Source: Benincasa hispida
Taxonomy: Eukaryota > Streptophyta > Magnoliopsida > Cucurbitales > Cucurbitaceae
Reading direction: 5' to 3'
NCBI RefSeq assembly: GCF_009727055.1
Contig: NC_052355.1
Span: 1,221,060 to 1,285,059, forward strand
Length of the DNA: 64,000 nt
The notes beneath the pieces were generated by a model. It was not told the origin of the DNA and did not search any database. It saw only the letters and a list, made by a program, of their open reading frames with translations. Shown here piece after piece: positions 31,629-43,600 of this stretch; within the stretch, counting starts at the first letter, position 1, and the number at the start of each line of letters is the position of its first letter. The position numbers and the translations under genes were made by a program.

Positions 31629-33944
31629 TACGTTGCTGAAAATGAAGAAACTTAGTAAGTCTATGCAATACCACTTTTAACACCAATTTTAGTTTTAGCA
31701 AAATATTTCCATGTACCTTAAGTGAAAAGACATCTATTCGCAATGATGCCCCAGCGAGGTAGGATAAAAGTCACCGGTGGGGTGACCAAATGCCCCTTCA
31801 CTGGGATGAGAAATTCTCAACCATTAGGCAAAAACAACTCTTGTAACTAACACTAACAGTAACCATTTTTCGGTCCTGAACTGTTAACCTTTAACAATTT
31901 CGAGTAAGTGTAACCCCTTATTTTTTGGCCCTAGAGTCCCACCCTAATGCACCCACCGTAGGGAAAAAGCAGATTAGGACAAGAGACTAAAGAGACCTTA
32001 TCTTATACAGGAGATCAGATAAAGAGTCATGCAAAACAACCATCCTAGAGAGGGACACTCCCAGGGTGCCTCGAGGCGATGCATAGAAACGTTATCCAAC
32101 CTAATGAGAGAGACCATGGGATATGTTGTCATACGTCCTGCTCCCACTTACTATGAACATTCTCTCCATTCACCTTGGTATTGACCTACCAAAATACCAT
32201 CCTTTAGAGGGACACTCCCAAGGTGGCTCGAGGTCGAGGATAGATCTCATGGTGTGAACATAAAGGGAGAAACGTGAGAGGTTTATGTGAAGTATCATAT
32301 ACGCCAAGTACCTCCCACTAAATGTTCTACATAGAGGTTCATTAACTTAGACCATCCAGCTACTGATTTTTTCTAAGTGTGTTTAATTTCCTAAAAAAAA
32401 ACTCTTGTATTTGAAATTAAACAAGGTCAAGTCAAGTCCCATTAAACTCTTTAACAGACTATCCTCAAATTTGCATGCATGCATCAAATCTATCTAATTC
32501 ATCTTTCCAGGTAGGTTCCCAGGAAGGGGTGTTCTGTTTCCATCAGCTTAAGTACCCCAGCCTAAACAGAAACTGCCTTAGACAAAAGGTCCCTTATAGA
32601 TAGATTTGCTACATATTTAATCTTTTATTAGTCAATTTAATCCTATTAAATTGATTAAAAAATTAAACATTAGGTTTCTAATCTCATTAGAACTGTGATC
32701 TTAGGTCTATCTCCATCAAGTTTTAAAACCCTTTTATAATTTCCCTTATAACTCTTATAAAAGAAACAACCAAAACTATTCACATTGCTATGCATAACTC
32801 GGTATTTATAACTCTTATAAATGTAACCTATGTGTCATGCTTCATGCAATGTCCATTCATTACTATATATAACTCTTATATACTTGGTAATGAACTAAGC
32901 ATACATGCTTCCATACACCCTTATACTATAACTCTTATAATATAAAGATGATGCATGAATATGCTTAATGCATGCATAAATATAACTCTTAAATTATATG
33001 ATGCATGAACATCCTCTTAAGTAATTTAATCATGCAAATTACTGTATCATATCTCTTACAATATAGAGATGATGCATGACCAATGCATAACCTATGGTGG
33101 GATTTCAACTATATGACATACTATATGACATATAAAAAAACATACATCTTATGTACATTCACAAAATTAATGTACCGGGATGACTAGCCTCAAAAACCAA
33201 AAATTAAATTCCATCTATTACATGAAACCATTGAGCAAACCGTTTCATAAGCGAACCAGGTCTTGAACCACCCGGGCGAAGTCTTCCCTGATCGTTTACT
33301 AAATTGGGCGAGTAACCACGATCGCTTAGCTACGATCGAGTACCATTTACAATGTGATGAAGCATGAGGCCACTTAATCATTTAGCGCACTAATTTAAAC
33401 AACGCAAGGCTAAATGATCGTCTAGACGACTACAATACTGTGAGGCATGATCGTCTAGTCGATAGAATAACAAATGCCAAGTAACAATTAACCCCCGATC
33501 ATGTAGTCAGTGACTAAACGATGAAGCTTGTTGAGCTATATGATCGTTTAGTGTGTGCGCGTCTACATTGCAGCCGAGTATCCCATACTAAACGATTGCT
33601 AACCCCCATCGTTTACACGATTTGACCAATGCTTGATCTTCTTCATCCTTGAAGTAATACGCAACTCCTTGCCTTGAAGCTTCATCACGAGCGACCCACA
33701 CTAACTCAAACACTTTGAATTACAGACTCGATAGAAAGTTAATAGTCCCAAAAACATAGGGGCCCTTACAATTAACTTTCAAATGTAAAAGAATTCAACA
33801 ACTAGAGGCAATCATTCCAGAACTCCATTAATCCACATCCACAAACATATTTAACACTTAAAACAGAATGTAGACATGCTGAAACACCCACCAAGTAAGT
33901 AAATGTTATTCTATACATCAATGGGTTTGGAATATCAGAACTTG
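31629..33944 (-). other. C4 untranslated leader
   Basis: About 2.3 kb without coding potential. It holds the conserved leader block also seen in C1 and C6 (31740-32620), an AT-rich run of TATAACTCTTATA repeats (32740-33060) and an ACGATCG-type array (33285-33625). Confidence 0.75.
33285..33625 (-). repeat. ACGATCG motif array, C4 leader
   Basis: Degenerate copies such as CACGATCGCTTAGCTACGATCG and ATGATCGTTTAG; the leader counterpart of 9055-9300. Confidence 0.8.
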
Positions 33945-33956
33945 GCTTTGATACCA
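33945..33956 (-). promoter_or_regulatory. C4 primer-binding site
   Basis: The minus strand reads TGGTATCAAAGC, one base off the initiator-Met site, 2 bp from the LTR edge. Confidence 0.85.
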
Positions 33957-34439
33957 ATTGAAGGAACTCTTATAAAAGAGAATTCATGAGAGGAAGCATG
34001 ATCGATCCAAATTCATTGTGACAGAATTACAAGCATTCAGAAACATACAAACTAGTTATGCATTTTCTAACAAATTACAACATGCTTTAGTAACTAATAA
34101 CAAAAGGGACGAGAGTCATACCTTTAAACAACTTTTCTTCAAAAGATATCTCGCTCTTGTGAAGATTTGGAATTCTCGCTATCGCTGAGAACACCCACCC
34201 GATCCCGCTCTCGCTGTCGATTAGAACACAAACAATCTTCTCCACGAATAAGTAACCTCTCGGACACCACCACTCAGCAACCTTAGTTTCTTGGAGTGAG
34301 AATCCGAAGGTGTGGGCTCTGTTGGGTTTGGTAAAGGGATGGAAGAAGGAAATAACCAAACTAAATGATTAAGTAAGTGGGAGAAGGTCTATCACATAGA
34401 CACAGAAGATACTTGATTGGTTAGTAAATCTCGCTCTCA

Positions 34440-34630
34440 TGAGAATCATCTACACGATCACCTAGTCTCTCGCTTAGATCGTTTACACGATCGTTTAGTA
34501 AATCTCTCGCTATTACACGATCGTTTAGAAATCACGCTAGATCGTTTATAAATATTGCTAGATCGTTTACACGATCGTTTAGAAATCTCTTTATCACACG
34601 ATTGTTTAGAAATCTCTCACCATCATTTAG
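34440..34630 (-). repeat. ACGATCG motif array, C4 LTR
   Basis: Repeated CACGATCGTTTAGTAAAT and TAGATCGTTTACACGATCG units spaced about 20-30 bp apart. Confidence 0.88.
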
Positions 34631-34648
34631 TACATCTCTGAGGGCTAT

Positions 34649-36340
34649 TGATAACGGGCAGAAATGCATGTTATTACAATGCAAAGATATAAAACAATGT
34701 AGGATTGTGATGGTAAAAATATGTACAATCATGTCCAAAAGCATTAAGTTGAGAACATTGCGATCACATGCGCCCATCGCATTAAAGCAATTAATTTACG
34801 TATTTTGTGCAAGAAAATGCGTTGGCGCAAGGCAGAATTGCGATCCAAATAATTCAGCGTCCGAGCGCATTGGAAGATTGCGACCGCAAAGCTATGCGAT
34901 CGTATGCATTCGCAAATATCTGCTCAAAGAGGTGGCCGCATAAAGACGGCGCATCAAGGTGAAAGCTTAATACATCACCATTGGACAGAAAGCTGATGAT
35001 GGTCGAATCCAAATTTAGTTGACAAGTCGTTAACGACACACTGTAGCAAGTACACTCAACTTTTCAATGACAATTAATCAGCACATCAGACAGAGATTTA
35101 ATGACATCCCATCAGTACAATTATTTGAGAGAAAATCTCTTCACCCTGAAGCTCTATAAATACTGAAGGCCACCTTCGTTAAAGGGGTTGAGCAGTTCAG
35201 AATTTTGGAGTTCTTTTTCGCCATATACATAGAGATAATAGATAGCTGTAGTCTGTAATTTTTATACTTAAAAGGCAGAGGTGAGTGAAGAGAGAAGATG
35301 CCGAAAGATCATTCTTGGTTAGCTCGAGAGAGTGCCGAGAAGCATTGAGAACAAAGAGAGGGCCGACTCTTACGAAAGCAAGAACATTCTTTTGGGCAGA
35401 GTAGGGAAAAACACAGTGTAAAAGCCTTTGGAAGTAAGACATTGCTACCAGGCTCACTATCCCTACTTTCCATTGTCATTCTGTATTCTTATTTTATTTA
35501 TAAAATGGATTTTGTATCTCTACATCTGTTCACTCTCTTTACATTACGCATGAGTAACTAAACTTTCGAATGGGTTGAGAAGCACTTAGCTAGCATGACC
35601 TAAGATCTTCATTTTATGCAATCATCTTGTCTTATGTATGCGTCCATCACCCCTTTAGAGATACTTGAGAGAGTAGTCTAAAGAAAGAACCTAGACTTGA
35701 GAGAGTTAGGTTAGAATCTAGGCTTGAGAAAGTCAGATTAGAGCCGAATAAGCAAGGGATAGAAACTTAGAGATAAGTTTTGTTTGCTAACATGCATCGC
35801 ATGCACCCTAGAAATAGGATAGGATAGTATGTGGTTGCCTTGTGTATGTGTGTCATTCACCATCACATAGACAAGAATAGAGGCTTAGACATAAGTCCTA
35901 TAGACATCATCGTATACATCGCATGCATCCTAAAATTAGGAGCAATAGAATTTGCATTGAGAGATGACCTACTGTTATATGTGAGTAGCATGATCGCATA
36001 ACTTGAACGCAATCTTAGGAAGTGTTAGCTAAATCCCTTCTCAACTCGTTCCCCGCATACTCATAGTAACTTTAATTGTTATTAACTCTTTTCTCAATTC
36101 CGCCGCATAGGATTTACATTTTAAACAAACATACCAACCAACTTATTGTTTTGATTGTTACTACAAAGGAATCAAAATTTATTGTCGCATATTGTCTCCG
36201 TAGTCCCTCTATTCGACCCTGGACTTACCAGGCAACCTAGTAGGATTTATACTTAGATTTTACTAGGAAAACTTGCATGTGCAACGCATACACCACCATC
36301 GCAAAATACACCATTATTTCATCATATTCACAACGCATCG
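34649..36340 (+). repeat. Solo LTR (Athila-like) with 5-bp TSD
   Basis: Starts TGATAACGGGC and ends AACGCATCG (terminal A changed to G), flanked by GCTAT at 34644-34648 and 36341-36345. Length is 1692 bp. It is related to 22580-24240 along its whole length (e.g. CCTGGACTTACCAGG in both). ORFs inside (34602-34943, 35197-35457) are incidental. Confidence 0.92.
34650..34676 (+). other. LTR-terminal hairpin, solo LTR
   Basis: Arms GATAACGGGCA and TGCATGTTATT around GAAA. It pairs with two G-U type wobbles and one mismatch, so it is slightly decayed. Confidence 0.7.
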
Positions 36341-37601
36341 GCTATCGTGTAGTCTCTTGCTTAAAGAAAAACGATTAAAAATTTTCTTAATGAAGCGATT
36401 CCTTACAAAATGAAAACATTTTTCATTTTTATCCTTTAGTTAAGAAAACTGAATATAACCTCCCACTTTCACGCACAGTTAAAAGAGAAACCACCAACAA
36501 TTATCGTATAATTGTTTTGATTATAAATAAATATAATAACTAACTTATCATATTATATTTATAACCTATATTTTTAATATCACATCATATGTAACATTTA
36601 AACTATAGTCTTTTTCTCCTTTACTTTATATAAATCATATTTATATCAAATTTCTCCAATTAATTTATCTCATACATCATATCAATTATATCATATATAA
36701 TTGAACCAGTTTAATTATGTCATATATAATCAAACTACCTTTTGTCAATTTGAACACTTCGAACTGACCTAAGAACTGATTATCAACTTGAATATCCATT
36801 GAGCTACCAAAAGAACCTTATGGACCTATAGTTTGAAGCTCCAACCGTACGTGAATATCTGACTACACTCTTTAGTCCCGAGATCCACCACCCGTTAACT
36901 ATCAGGCACTCCATGAAAGACCGACAGTTGCACTTTTCTCACTACAGATATATTTTTGTGTTCATTGGATATAACCAATCAACAGTATAATAACCCTTCA
37001 CAGATGCTCATAAGTACAACTCGGCCAATTTGCCATTTTTCCCCTATAGTTACATCTAACTCTTTAAGTACCACTGATCCTTCAAATGAACAATACATCA
37101 TAGTCCTACTATTAGTGGACACCTCTCGGACCATGAGAAGGTGTGTGGCACCACATCGTTCAAGCCCCAGAATCAGCCCTTAAGGGAGCAATCTATCTAC
37201 TTACCCCTGTTTCGGGGAAGGAGTGAAATCCATCTTGTGTAGCTGAGTTCCCAACTCCCCAATCAGACAAATCCCCAAAGTGGTAGGTTTGAGTAGACAA
37301 TTTGGCCACTCGCATCTATGCAAATCAAAGGACTGCCCTCATAGGCAGGAGTTTCCAAATCACTTAGGATTAAGGTCATGTCACCTATGGTAATTCTAGT
37401 GAAATGAAAGTCTCTATCACGAATGGCGTTATATAACAAGACTAAACACTTTGTGGTCCGGTCTTATGCAAACAAAATATCTCATATTCATAGACAACGG
37501 TGAAGAAAATATCTCATATTATTATATCACAAGCGTTTGTTCATATAGGTATTTACAAACTACAGGACCCTACGAGAGTTTAGGGCATCAACCCCAACCC
37601 A

Positions 37602-37918
37602 ACTTACTTCGTGTTACATCTAGCTTACACTTCTTAATCTGGTAAGGATTTTTTTTACAGTAGTTTTCAATATACATTTTCATAGTTAAATTTCCATTCC
37701 TTCTAGGATGACATGCATACATCATACCACAATAGTTACATTTAGCTTGTGGATCATCATCACTATATTTAGAACAAGTGATCCCATACCATAGATGAAT
37801 TTTTCCTCTTTCTTCCATTTGCAGGCTTTGAAACTATCTCCTCAGTTTGATCTTTTGGTGGTGGTGGAGGCATCTCAATAACATCATCATTGGAATCATT
37901 GCTCTTGCTCATTGTGAA
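37602..37918 (-). pseudogene. BED zinc-finger, hAT transposase N-terminus (truncated)
   Basis: The ATG at about 37914 gives MSKSNDSNDDVIEMPPPPPK, an acidic/Pro leader, then GRKRKNSSMVWDHLF, a stop, and in the next frame SKYSDDDPQAKCNYCGMMYACHP, RRNGNLTMKMYIENYCKKNPY. C-x2-C followed by a distant N-terminal His position (here Tyr-Ile-Glu-Asn) and Cys is the BED finger pattern, with the usual His replaced. BED fingers bind transposon ends in hAT transposases and also occur in domesticated relatives. The C4 insertion removes everything after KCKLDVTRSKLG. One frameshift is visible. Confidence 0.75.
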
Positions 37919-38812
37919 TCCTAGTGGTTATAGGTAAAATTTGTGATGGTGCATATAAAATGCATATAACAAAATAAAGATCTTTAGTCTTTAGTATTAT
38001 AGGTAAAATAAAGATTTTATTTGGATACAATTATTAGATAGAATTTAAATTGATATAACTCCAAAATTTAGGAATTGCCAGATTTAATTAGAAATTCCAA
38101 AATTTAGAAACTCCAAATTTTTTTATATTACTCCAAAATTTAGGAATTGCAAAATTTAGTTAGGTAAAATTGATCTATGAATAATAATAATAATAAGACA
38201 GAAACTCACACTTGTATGAATTAAATAAGAAATTATGAAGGATTAAGATTAGTTTAATTAAAAATTAATGAAGTTATGAAACAGCAGCAGAGCATAAATG
38301 TTCATGGCCTACAAAATTTATGTTGCATTTTGATGAACTTGTGCAAAATTGTAATGGTGTCTATAATTCTTGATAAAAAAAATAAATGAGAGAGATAGGA
38401 ATGAACCTGAAAAATAGATCGGAGTCAGAGAGATGTCTGGTTGAGAAATAAAGATTGTGGTTTTATGCCCTAATTGAGATCAAAGACGAAGGAGAAAAAA
38501 AATAAAAAATCACATCTGAATCAAATAGAGAGAAAATAAACTGAGAGAAGGAGATACAAAAGCTCACTTGAGAACCGAAAAAAGTTGAGGTGCTGGCATC
38601 GGCGTGATCAGAATGGAAAAGATGGTGATGCAGGGGTAGTTAGGTGGAATCAGAACAAAAAAATCAAAAATCAAAACAGAGACTTGATGGCTGATGTAGT
38701 GGAATCTGTGTGGTTAGGGGTGGACAGTTGATGCACGATGTAGGGGAGGGGTGTTATCGCATGATCGAGAGGCAAGTGCAGAGTGGAATCGGCAATCGGG
38801 GAGATCTGGAGA

Positions 38813-38898
38813 GGAGAAGGAGATAAAGGCCGAAGGTTTAGTCATCAGTCAAGAGGGAGAAGGAGATGGAGGCCGAAGGTTTAGTCGTCAGTCAAGGG
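38813..38898. repeat. 43-bp tandem repeat in hAT leader
   Basis: Two copies (38813-38855, 38856-38898) of a unit starting GGAGAAGGAGAT and containing GGCCGAAGGTTTAGTC, with a few substitutions. Confidence 0.88.
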
Positions 38899-39157
38899 GG
38901 AGAATTAGATTTGAGAAAGTTTTTAGTAAAAACCCTAACCCTAAAACGTAAAAGTGTGCATATATATATATTAAAACGGTTCGGTTCGATTTCAGAAGCG
39001 GTTTTCGAACTCTGAACCGAAGCAAACTATTTAATTTCAGTTTTGGAATTCTAGCGGACCGTATCAAAACAAAATTTTTGATTTTTTTGATAATTCAGTT
39101 CAATTCGATTCGGTTTTTAAGTCGATTCGGCTTATGGGTTTCACTATTCACCCTTAC

Positions 39158-40018
39158 TTCACAGATTATTCGTAATAATGGCTGGATCAAAAGTCGTTTT
39201 ACCCTCGAGACAACATCTTACTCCTTAAGTCCCACTAATCCTCTAATGAACAATTGGTTTGTGATCCCATTACGAAACCGAGTCCCTTTTGGGCCAATGA
39301 GAGGGTGGGCCCCTTGTTCAAGACCCAGAGACAACACTTAAGGGAATAACCTCTCTACTAACCCTAAAAACGGGTAGGAGTGAACTCCATCTTACACCCT
39401 ATGTCCCCAGCTATCTACCCGATCTTACCCCTGAAATGGGAGGCTTATTGAGCTGGTGCTATTGAGCCAACCCTCACCCATGTAAATCTAAAGATAATCC
39501 TGGATAAACAGAAGTTCATAGTTAGCTCAATATTAAGGTCAAGTTACCTTGGTCATCGCTTTGAAATAGTCAGCTTAAACAGTAAACAACGTTATAAAGT
39601 AAGAGTGACTTAATTCTTGGTCCAATATTATGCAAACCCATTACATAGGACGCCTCCACTCCTCATGTCAATATATGAATGAATTAGGATCACTTCGTTT
39701 GTAGCACTTTACAACAAATTGTAACAACTACAAAGTGGGCCGCATCCGATAGTGTTACTAGAATAAGGTAACTAGCCTTATTCGTATACTATAGACCATT
39801 TTGGCTATTTACTGAACTTTATCGACTCTTATGTCTCCACAAAAAGTTCATGTATTCAAATAATAGCCATAGATATTTAGCTTATTCGATTTAGTCTTTA
39901 CAAGAGAAATTCACATATTCAACAACAGTTTTATTGAATAAACGTCAATAGCATCTTTATTGATAATAGAATATGTATAACATTACAAACTGCGGGTTTT
40001 AGGACATAGAACCCAACA
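39158..40018 (-). repeat. C5 3' LTR, truncated by hAT
   Basis: Right end AGAACCCAACA at 40018, with the element's polypurine region next to it (TTTGTTGGGT...AAGTGGGAG on the minus strand). Sequence from 39158 matches the complement of C3 LTR positions about 25797-26615. The remainder of the LTR is displaced by the hAT insertion. Confidence 0.83.
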
Positions 40019-43000
40019 AACTCCCACTTGGACTAAAACTCCAGTGGATTTTACATATATATACAAATATATATACAATGTTGATTAATAAGAGAATAAA
40101 TACAATAAACTAGGGCATCAGATACCAGTACTTCTCCCACTTGCCCTAGTTTTATCTATTTCGCAGTTCTAGTCCTACTAGGTGACCCTCGAACACTTTA
40201 GCTGAGAAGGACTTTGTAAATGGATCAACCATGTTGTCTTCAGAGTCAATCTGCAAGACAATCACGTCTCCTCGGTGTACGATCTCCCTGATGAGATTGT
40301 ACTTGTGCTCTGTGTTTTTCGCGCTTATGGCTTCTAAGTTCCTTTGAGTTAGCAACTGCACCACTATTATCATAATACAGAGTGATAGGCAGATGCATAC
40401 TCAACTTCCATGGTGGAGTCAGCAATATAACATTGCTCGATACTCCTCCACACTATAGTTCCTCTGTTCAGATTGAATACTAGCCCCGAAGTAAATTTCC
40501 TAGAATCTATATTGGTCTGAAGTCAGAATCAATCTATCCAATAAGGATCAGACCCCTAGCCATACACGAGCATATAGTCCCTCATTCTTCCAAGATACTA
40601 GAGGATATTTTTAACGACAGTCCAATGATCTTATCCAGGATTGGACTGATATTTGCTGACAATTCCAACTGCATAGCATATGTGGAGGAGTACACAACAT
40701 GGCATACATTAAACTCCCTACTACTGATGCATATGGAATCCATTTCATAATCTCAATCTCTTGAGGTGTCTTAGGACTCTGTTTCTTAGACAGATGAATT
40801 CCATGCCTAAAAGGCAACATACCTTTCTTGGAATCTTGCATTTTATATCAAGACAACATCTTGTCTATATAAGATGTCTGAGACAAGGCTGTCGTTCAGT
40901 TCTTGTGGTTACGAATAATTTGGACTCCAAGAACATACTGTGCTTCTCCTAAATCCTTTAATTGGAATTGCGTGGCTAGTCATGTCTTAATTTTAGCTAG
41001 AAATTCTACTTCATTCCCAATGAGTAGAATATCATCAGCATTTAGAACCAGAAAGCTACAGTTTTGTTGACAATCTTCTTGTAAACACAAGGTTCGTCAA
41101 TTTTGTTCAAAGCCATAAGAATTGATTGCAGTATCAAATCTCATGTTCCAGGATCAAGACGCTTGTTTTAGCCCATAAATGGTTTTATTAAGCTTGCAAA
41201 CCTTTTTCTCTTGACCCTGTGCAATAAACCCCTTTGGTTGAGACATATAGATACTTTCTTTAAGATAGCCATTCGAAAAAGTTGTCTTGACATCAATTTT
41301 TCCAAATTTCATAATCATAAAAAGTGACAATGGATAAGAGTATCCTAATAGACTTGTTCAGGGCAACCAGAGAGAGGTTTCTTCATAGTCTACCCCCTCC
41401 CTTTGGGTAAAGCTTTTTTCCATGAGTCTAGCTTTGTAGGTCTGTACCTCATCAGCTTGGTCTCGTTTTCTCTTGTAGATTCATTTGCAACCAATTGGTT
41501 TTACCCCTTCTTGTTGATTTACAAGATCCTAGACTGAATTGAAGTACATTGACTCCATTTCAAGGTTGATGGCTTTTATCCACTGGTCCTTATCCACATC
41601 ACCCATTGCTTGTTTAAAAGTCAATGGATCCTTTAAGCCATCATTAGGTATGACGACTTTAGTTTTGGTTAAAACCATGTAACGGTCAGGCTGCTGCACA
41701 ACCCTCCCACTATGACGAGGCATTCTCAACTCTTGAGAAGGATGTGAAGTATTAGTTTCATCAACAACTGTTGTTGAAGGACCTGCTCAATCAACAACAC
41801 TTATTGATCTATTTGTAGTTTCTCTGGTCATCTCATTCAATACTAGCTTACTATGAGGTTGATGATTCTTTATGTGGTCTTCCTTTAGAAATGTTTCATT
41901 TGTTGATACAAATACTTTATCTTCTCGAGGATCATAAAAATAACCACCTTTTGTCTATTTGGGATAGCCTATAAATAGACGTACCTTTGAACGACGTTCC
42001 AATTTTTTAGGGTTTTGTACCAACACATGTGTTTGATAGTCCTAAATCCTGAAGTGACGTAAACTACTTTTACATCCTCTCTATAACTCGTAAGGTGTTT
42101 TTAAAGCACTTTTCAAGTGAACCCTATTCAAAATATATACAGCAGTCCCCACTGCATGTCTTTAAAAAAAATTTGGCAACTGGGCATAACTCATCATAGA
42201 ACGAACCATGTCTAACAGGGATCTATTTCTCCTTTCTCCTACACCATTTTGTTGAGGTGTGCTAGGTGTTGTGAATTGTGACTGAATTTCGTATTCTATC
42301 AAATAGTCCTGGAATTCAAGTCCATGTACTCACCACCTCGATCTAATCGAAGTGTTTTAATATTTTTACCTAATTGATTCTCAACCTTTGCCTTATATTC
42401 CTTGAATTTTTCAAGTGTACCGGACTTATGATGCATTAGGTAAATATAGTCATTCCTTGAATAATCATCGATGAAGCTGATGAAATATTCATATCCTCCT
42501 CTCGCTCAAACATTCATCAGACCACAAAGATTCGAATGTACTAGCTCTAAGAGTTCTTTGTCTTTAAGACCTTTTCCAGTAAAAAATCTTTTGGTCATCT
42601 TTTCCTCAAGACAAGATTCACATGGCAGTAAAGAGCTTTCTTCTAACTAGTTTAGAAGCTCTTAACCAATTTCCCAATCCTATTAAGATTAATGTGACCT
42701 AGTCTTAGGTGCCAAAGATAGGCATTTAGAGAAATTTTTCGTTTCAGCTATTTTAAACATCTCTATATTCGAAACAACATTTACTTCAGTCGGTTTTAAC
42801 ACGTATAATTTATTCTCTAGATTTGCATAACATACTTTATTACCTTTTGAAAGAATGAACATTTCATTATATTCAAACGAAATTTTGTAATTTTGTTCTA
42901 GCAAACATGAGATAGAAATTAAATTCCTGTTCATAGAAGGAGTGTCTATCTCCAACAAATAACTTTATATCTCCCACTACTTTAGCCAAAACAACCTCCC

Positions 43001-43190
43001 TGGTCCCTACTTTAAAGGTTGCTTCGTCTTCTGTAAGTTGTCTCCAGGAACTAGTCTCCTGAGCAAAAGTACAGATATGATTAGAATCATCTGAATCTAA
43101 TATCCAGGTTAACTTATCATTTTCTACTAAGTACGTCTCAATGTCAAGTGCTTTTGCAGAAAAACAGGAGATTGAGGACATTTCTCTATT
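40019..43190 (-). pseudogene. C5: copia pol, RNase H to protease
   Basis: Minus-strand pol in pieces. Protease/pre-integrase 42689-43181: MSSISCFSAKALDIETYLVEN, WILDSDDSNHIC (Gly of DSG replaced by Asp), MNRNLISISCLLEQ. Integrase is broken over 41760-42690, with complements of TPQQNGV and ERRNRS blocks visible. The linker 41529-41729 has RRHGRVVQQPDRYM and DKDQWIKAINLEMESMYFNS. RT is 40860-41520, with the active site reading LNADDILLIG instead of YVDD. RNase H is 40611-40841 (MQDSKKGMLPFRHGIHLSKK) and 40152-40373 (EHKYNLIREIVHRGDVIVLQ, EDNMVDPFTKSFSAKVFEG). Gag and 5' LTR are missing. Confidence 0.84.
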
Positions 43191-43202
43191 AAAACATAGT
43201 CG

Positions 43203-43600
43203 AAAATGGTTTAGCTATAGAGTAGTGTGATAAGTTAATTTGAAGCATTCAAATTAGAATAAAAAAGAATTGGAGAATATATATTTAAATATGATTTAAA
43301 TATATGAAGATGAATTTGTGTAAAAATTAATTCAATATTGGATATTAAATTAATTAGAATTATTTAAATTGTTTAATAANATATGATTTAAATATATGAA
43401 GATGAATTTGTGTAAAAATTAATTCAATATTGGATATTAAATTAATTAGAATTATTTAAATTGTTTAATAATTAATTATTTATTTTATTAGAATTTAATT
43501 TATGAAATTAATTTGTAAAATTAATAAATTATGATTTTAGAAATCAAATATGATTTTAAAATCAAAATTAGATTTTGGAAATAGAAAAACACAAAAAAAA
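43203..43600 (+). repeat. C3-type LTR fragment with assembly join
   Basis: Related to 26820-27240 of the C3 LTR (AGAGTAG.GTGATAAGTT.ATTTGAA then AT-rich). It contains a single N at 43380 flanked by a 91-bp exact duplication. It directly follows C5 protease, so C5 gag is absent by deletion or misjoin. Confidence 0.75.
43289..43471. other. 91-bp duplication around one N (assembly artefact)
   Basis: 43289-43379 and 43381-43471 are identical, separated by one N. This is what an unmerged contig overlap looks like. Confidence 0.93.

Larger units (their letters stand above)
28141..37601 (-). mobile_element. C4: Ty1/copia element, lacking 3' end
   Basis: Minus-strand copia with 5' LTR (33959-37601, interrupted by a solo LTR), Met-type primer site, leader, gag, protease, integrase and RT up to the start of RNase H, where it is cut at about 28140. 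It interrupts a hAT transposon at 37602. All domains are present but frameshifted. Confidence 0.87.
33959..37601 (-). repeat. C4 5' LTR, interrupted by a solo LTR
   Basis: The plus-strand left end TGAAGGAACTCTTATAAAAG and the right end CATCAACCCCAACCCA frame an LTR of about 1.95 kb once the nested 34649-36340 insert and its 5-bp duplication are subtracted. This is the same subfamily as the C1 LTR. It contains an ACGATCG array (34440-34630) that the insert cuts at its end. Confidence 0.85.
37602..39157 (-). mobile_element. hAT transposon remnant (5' part)
   Basis: The minus strand starts GTAAGGGTGAATAGTG at 39157, a hAT-like terminus, followed by subterminal TTCGGTTCG-type repeats (38975-39125), a non-coding leader and a BED zinc-finger ORF. 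The right flank is C5 LTR sequence. The left side is cut by the C4 5' LTR at 37601. The dimerisation domain and 3' end are not in the window. Confidence 0.65.

Noticed and set aside
34602..34943. 113-residue open frame
   Set aside because: It straddles the edge of the solo LTR (34649) and therefore mixes two elements.
38930..38950. Telomere-like AAACCCTAACCCTAAA
   Set aside because: Two units only, in the leader of the hAT remnant. It is too short for an interstitial telomere and is a common telo-box-type chance motif.
38751..38951. 66-residue Arg/Glu/Gly-rich frame
   Set aside because: It is created by the 43-bp tandem repeat in the hAT leader, with no homologue recognised, and lies antisense to the BED ORF.
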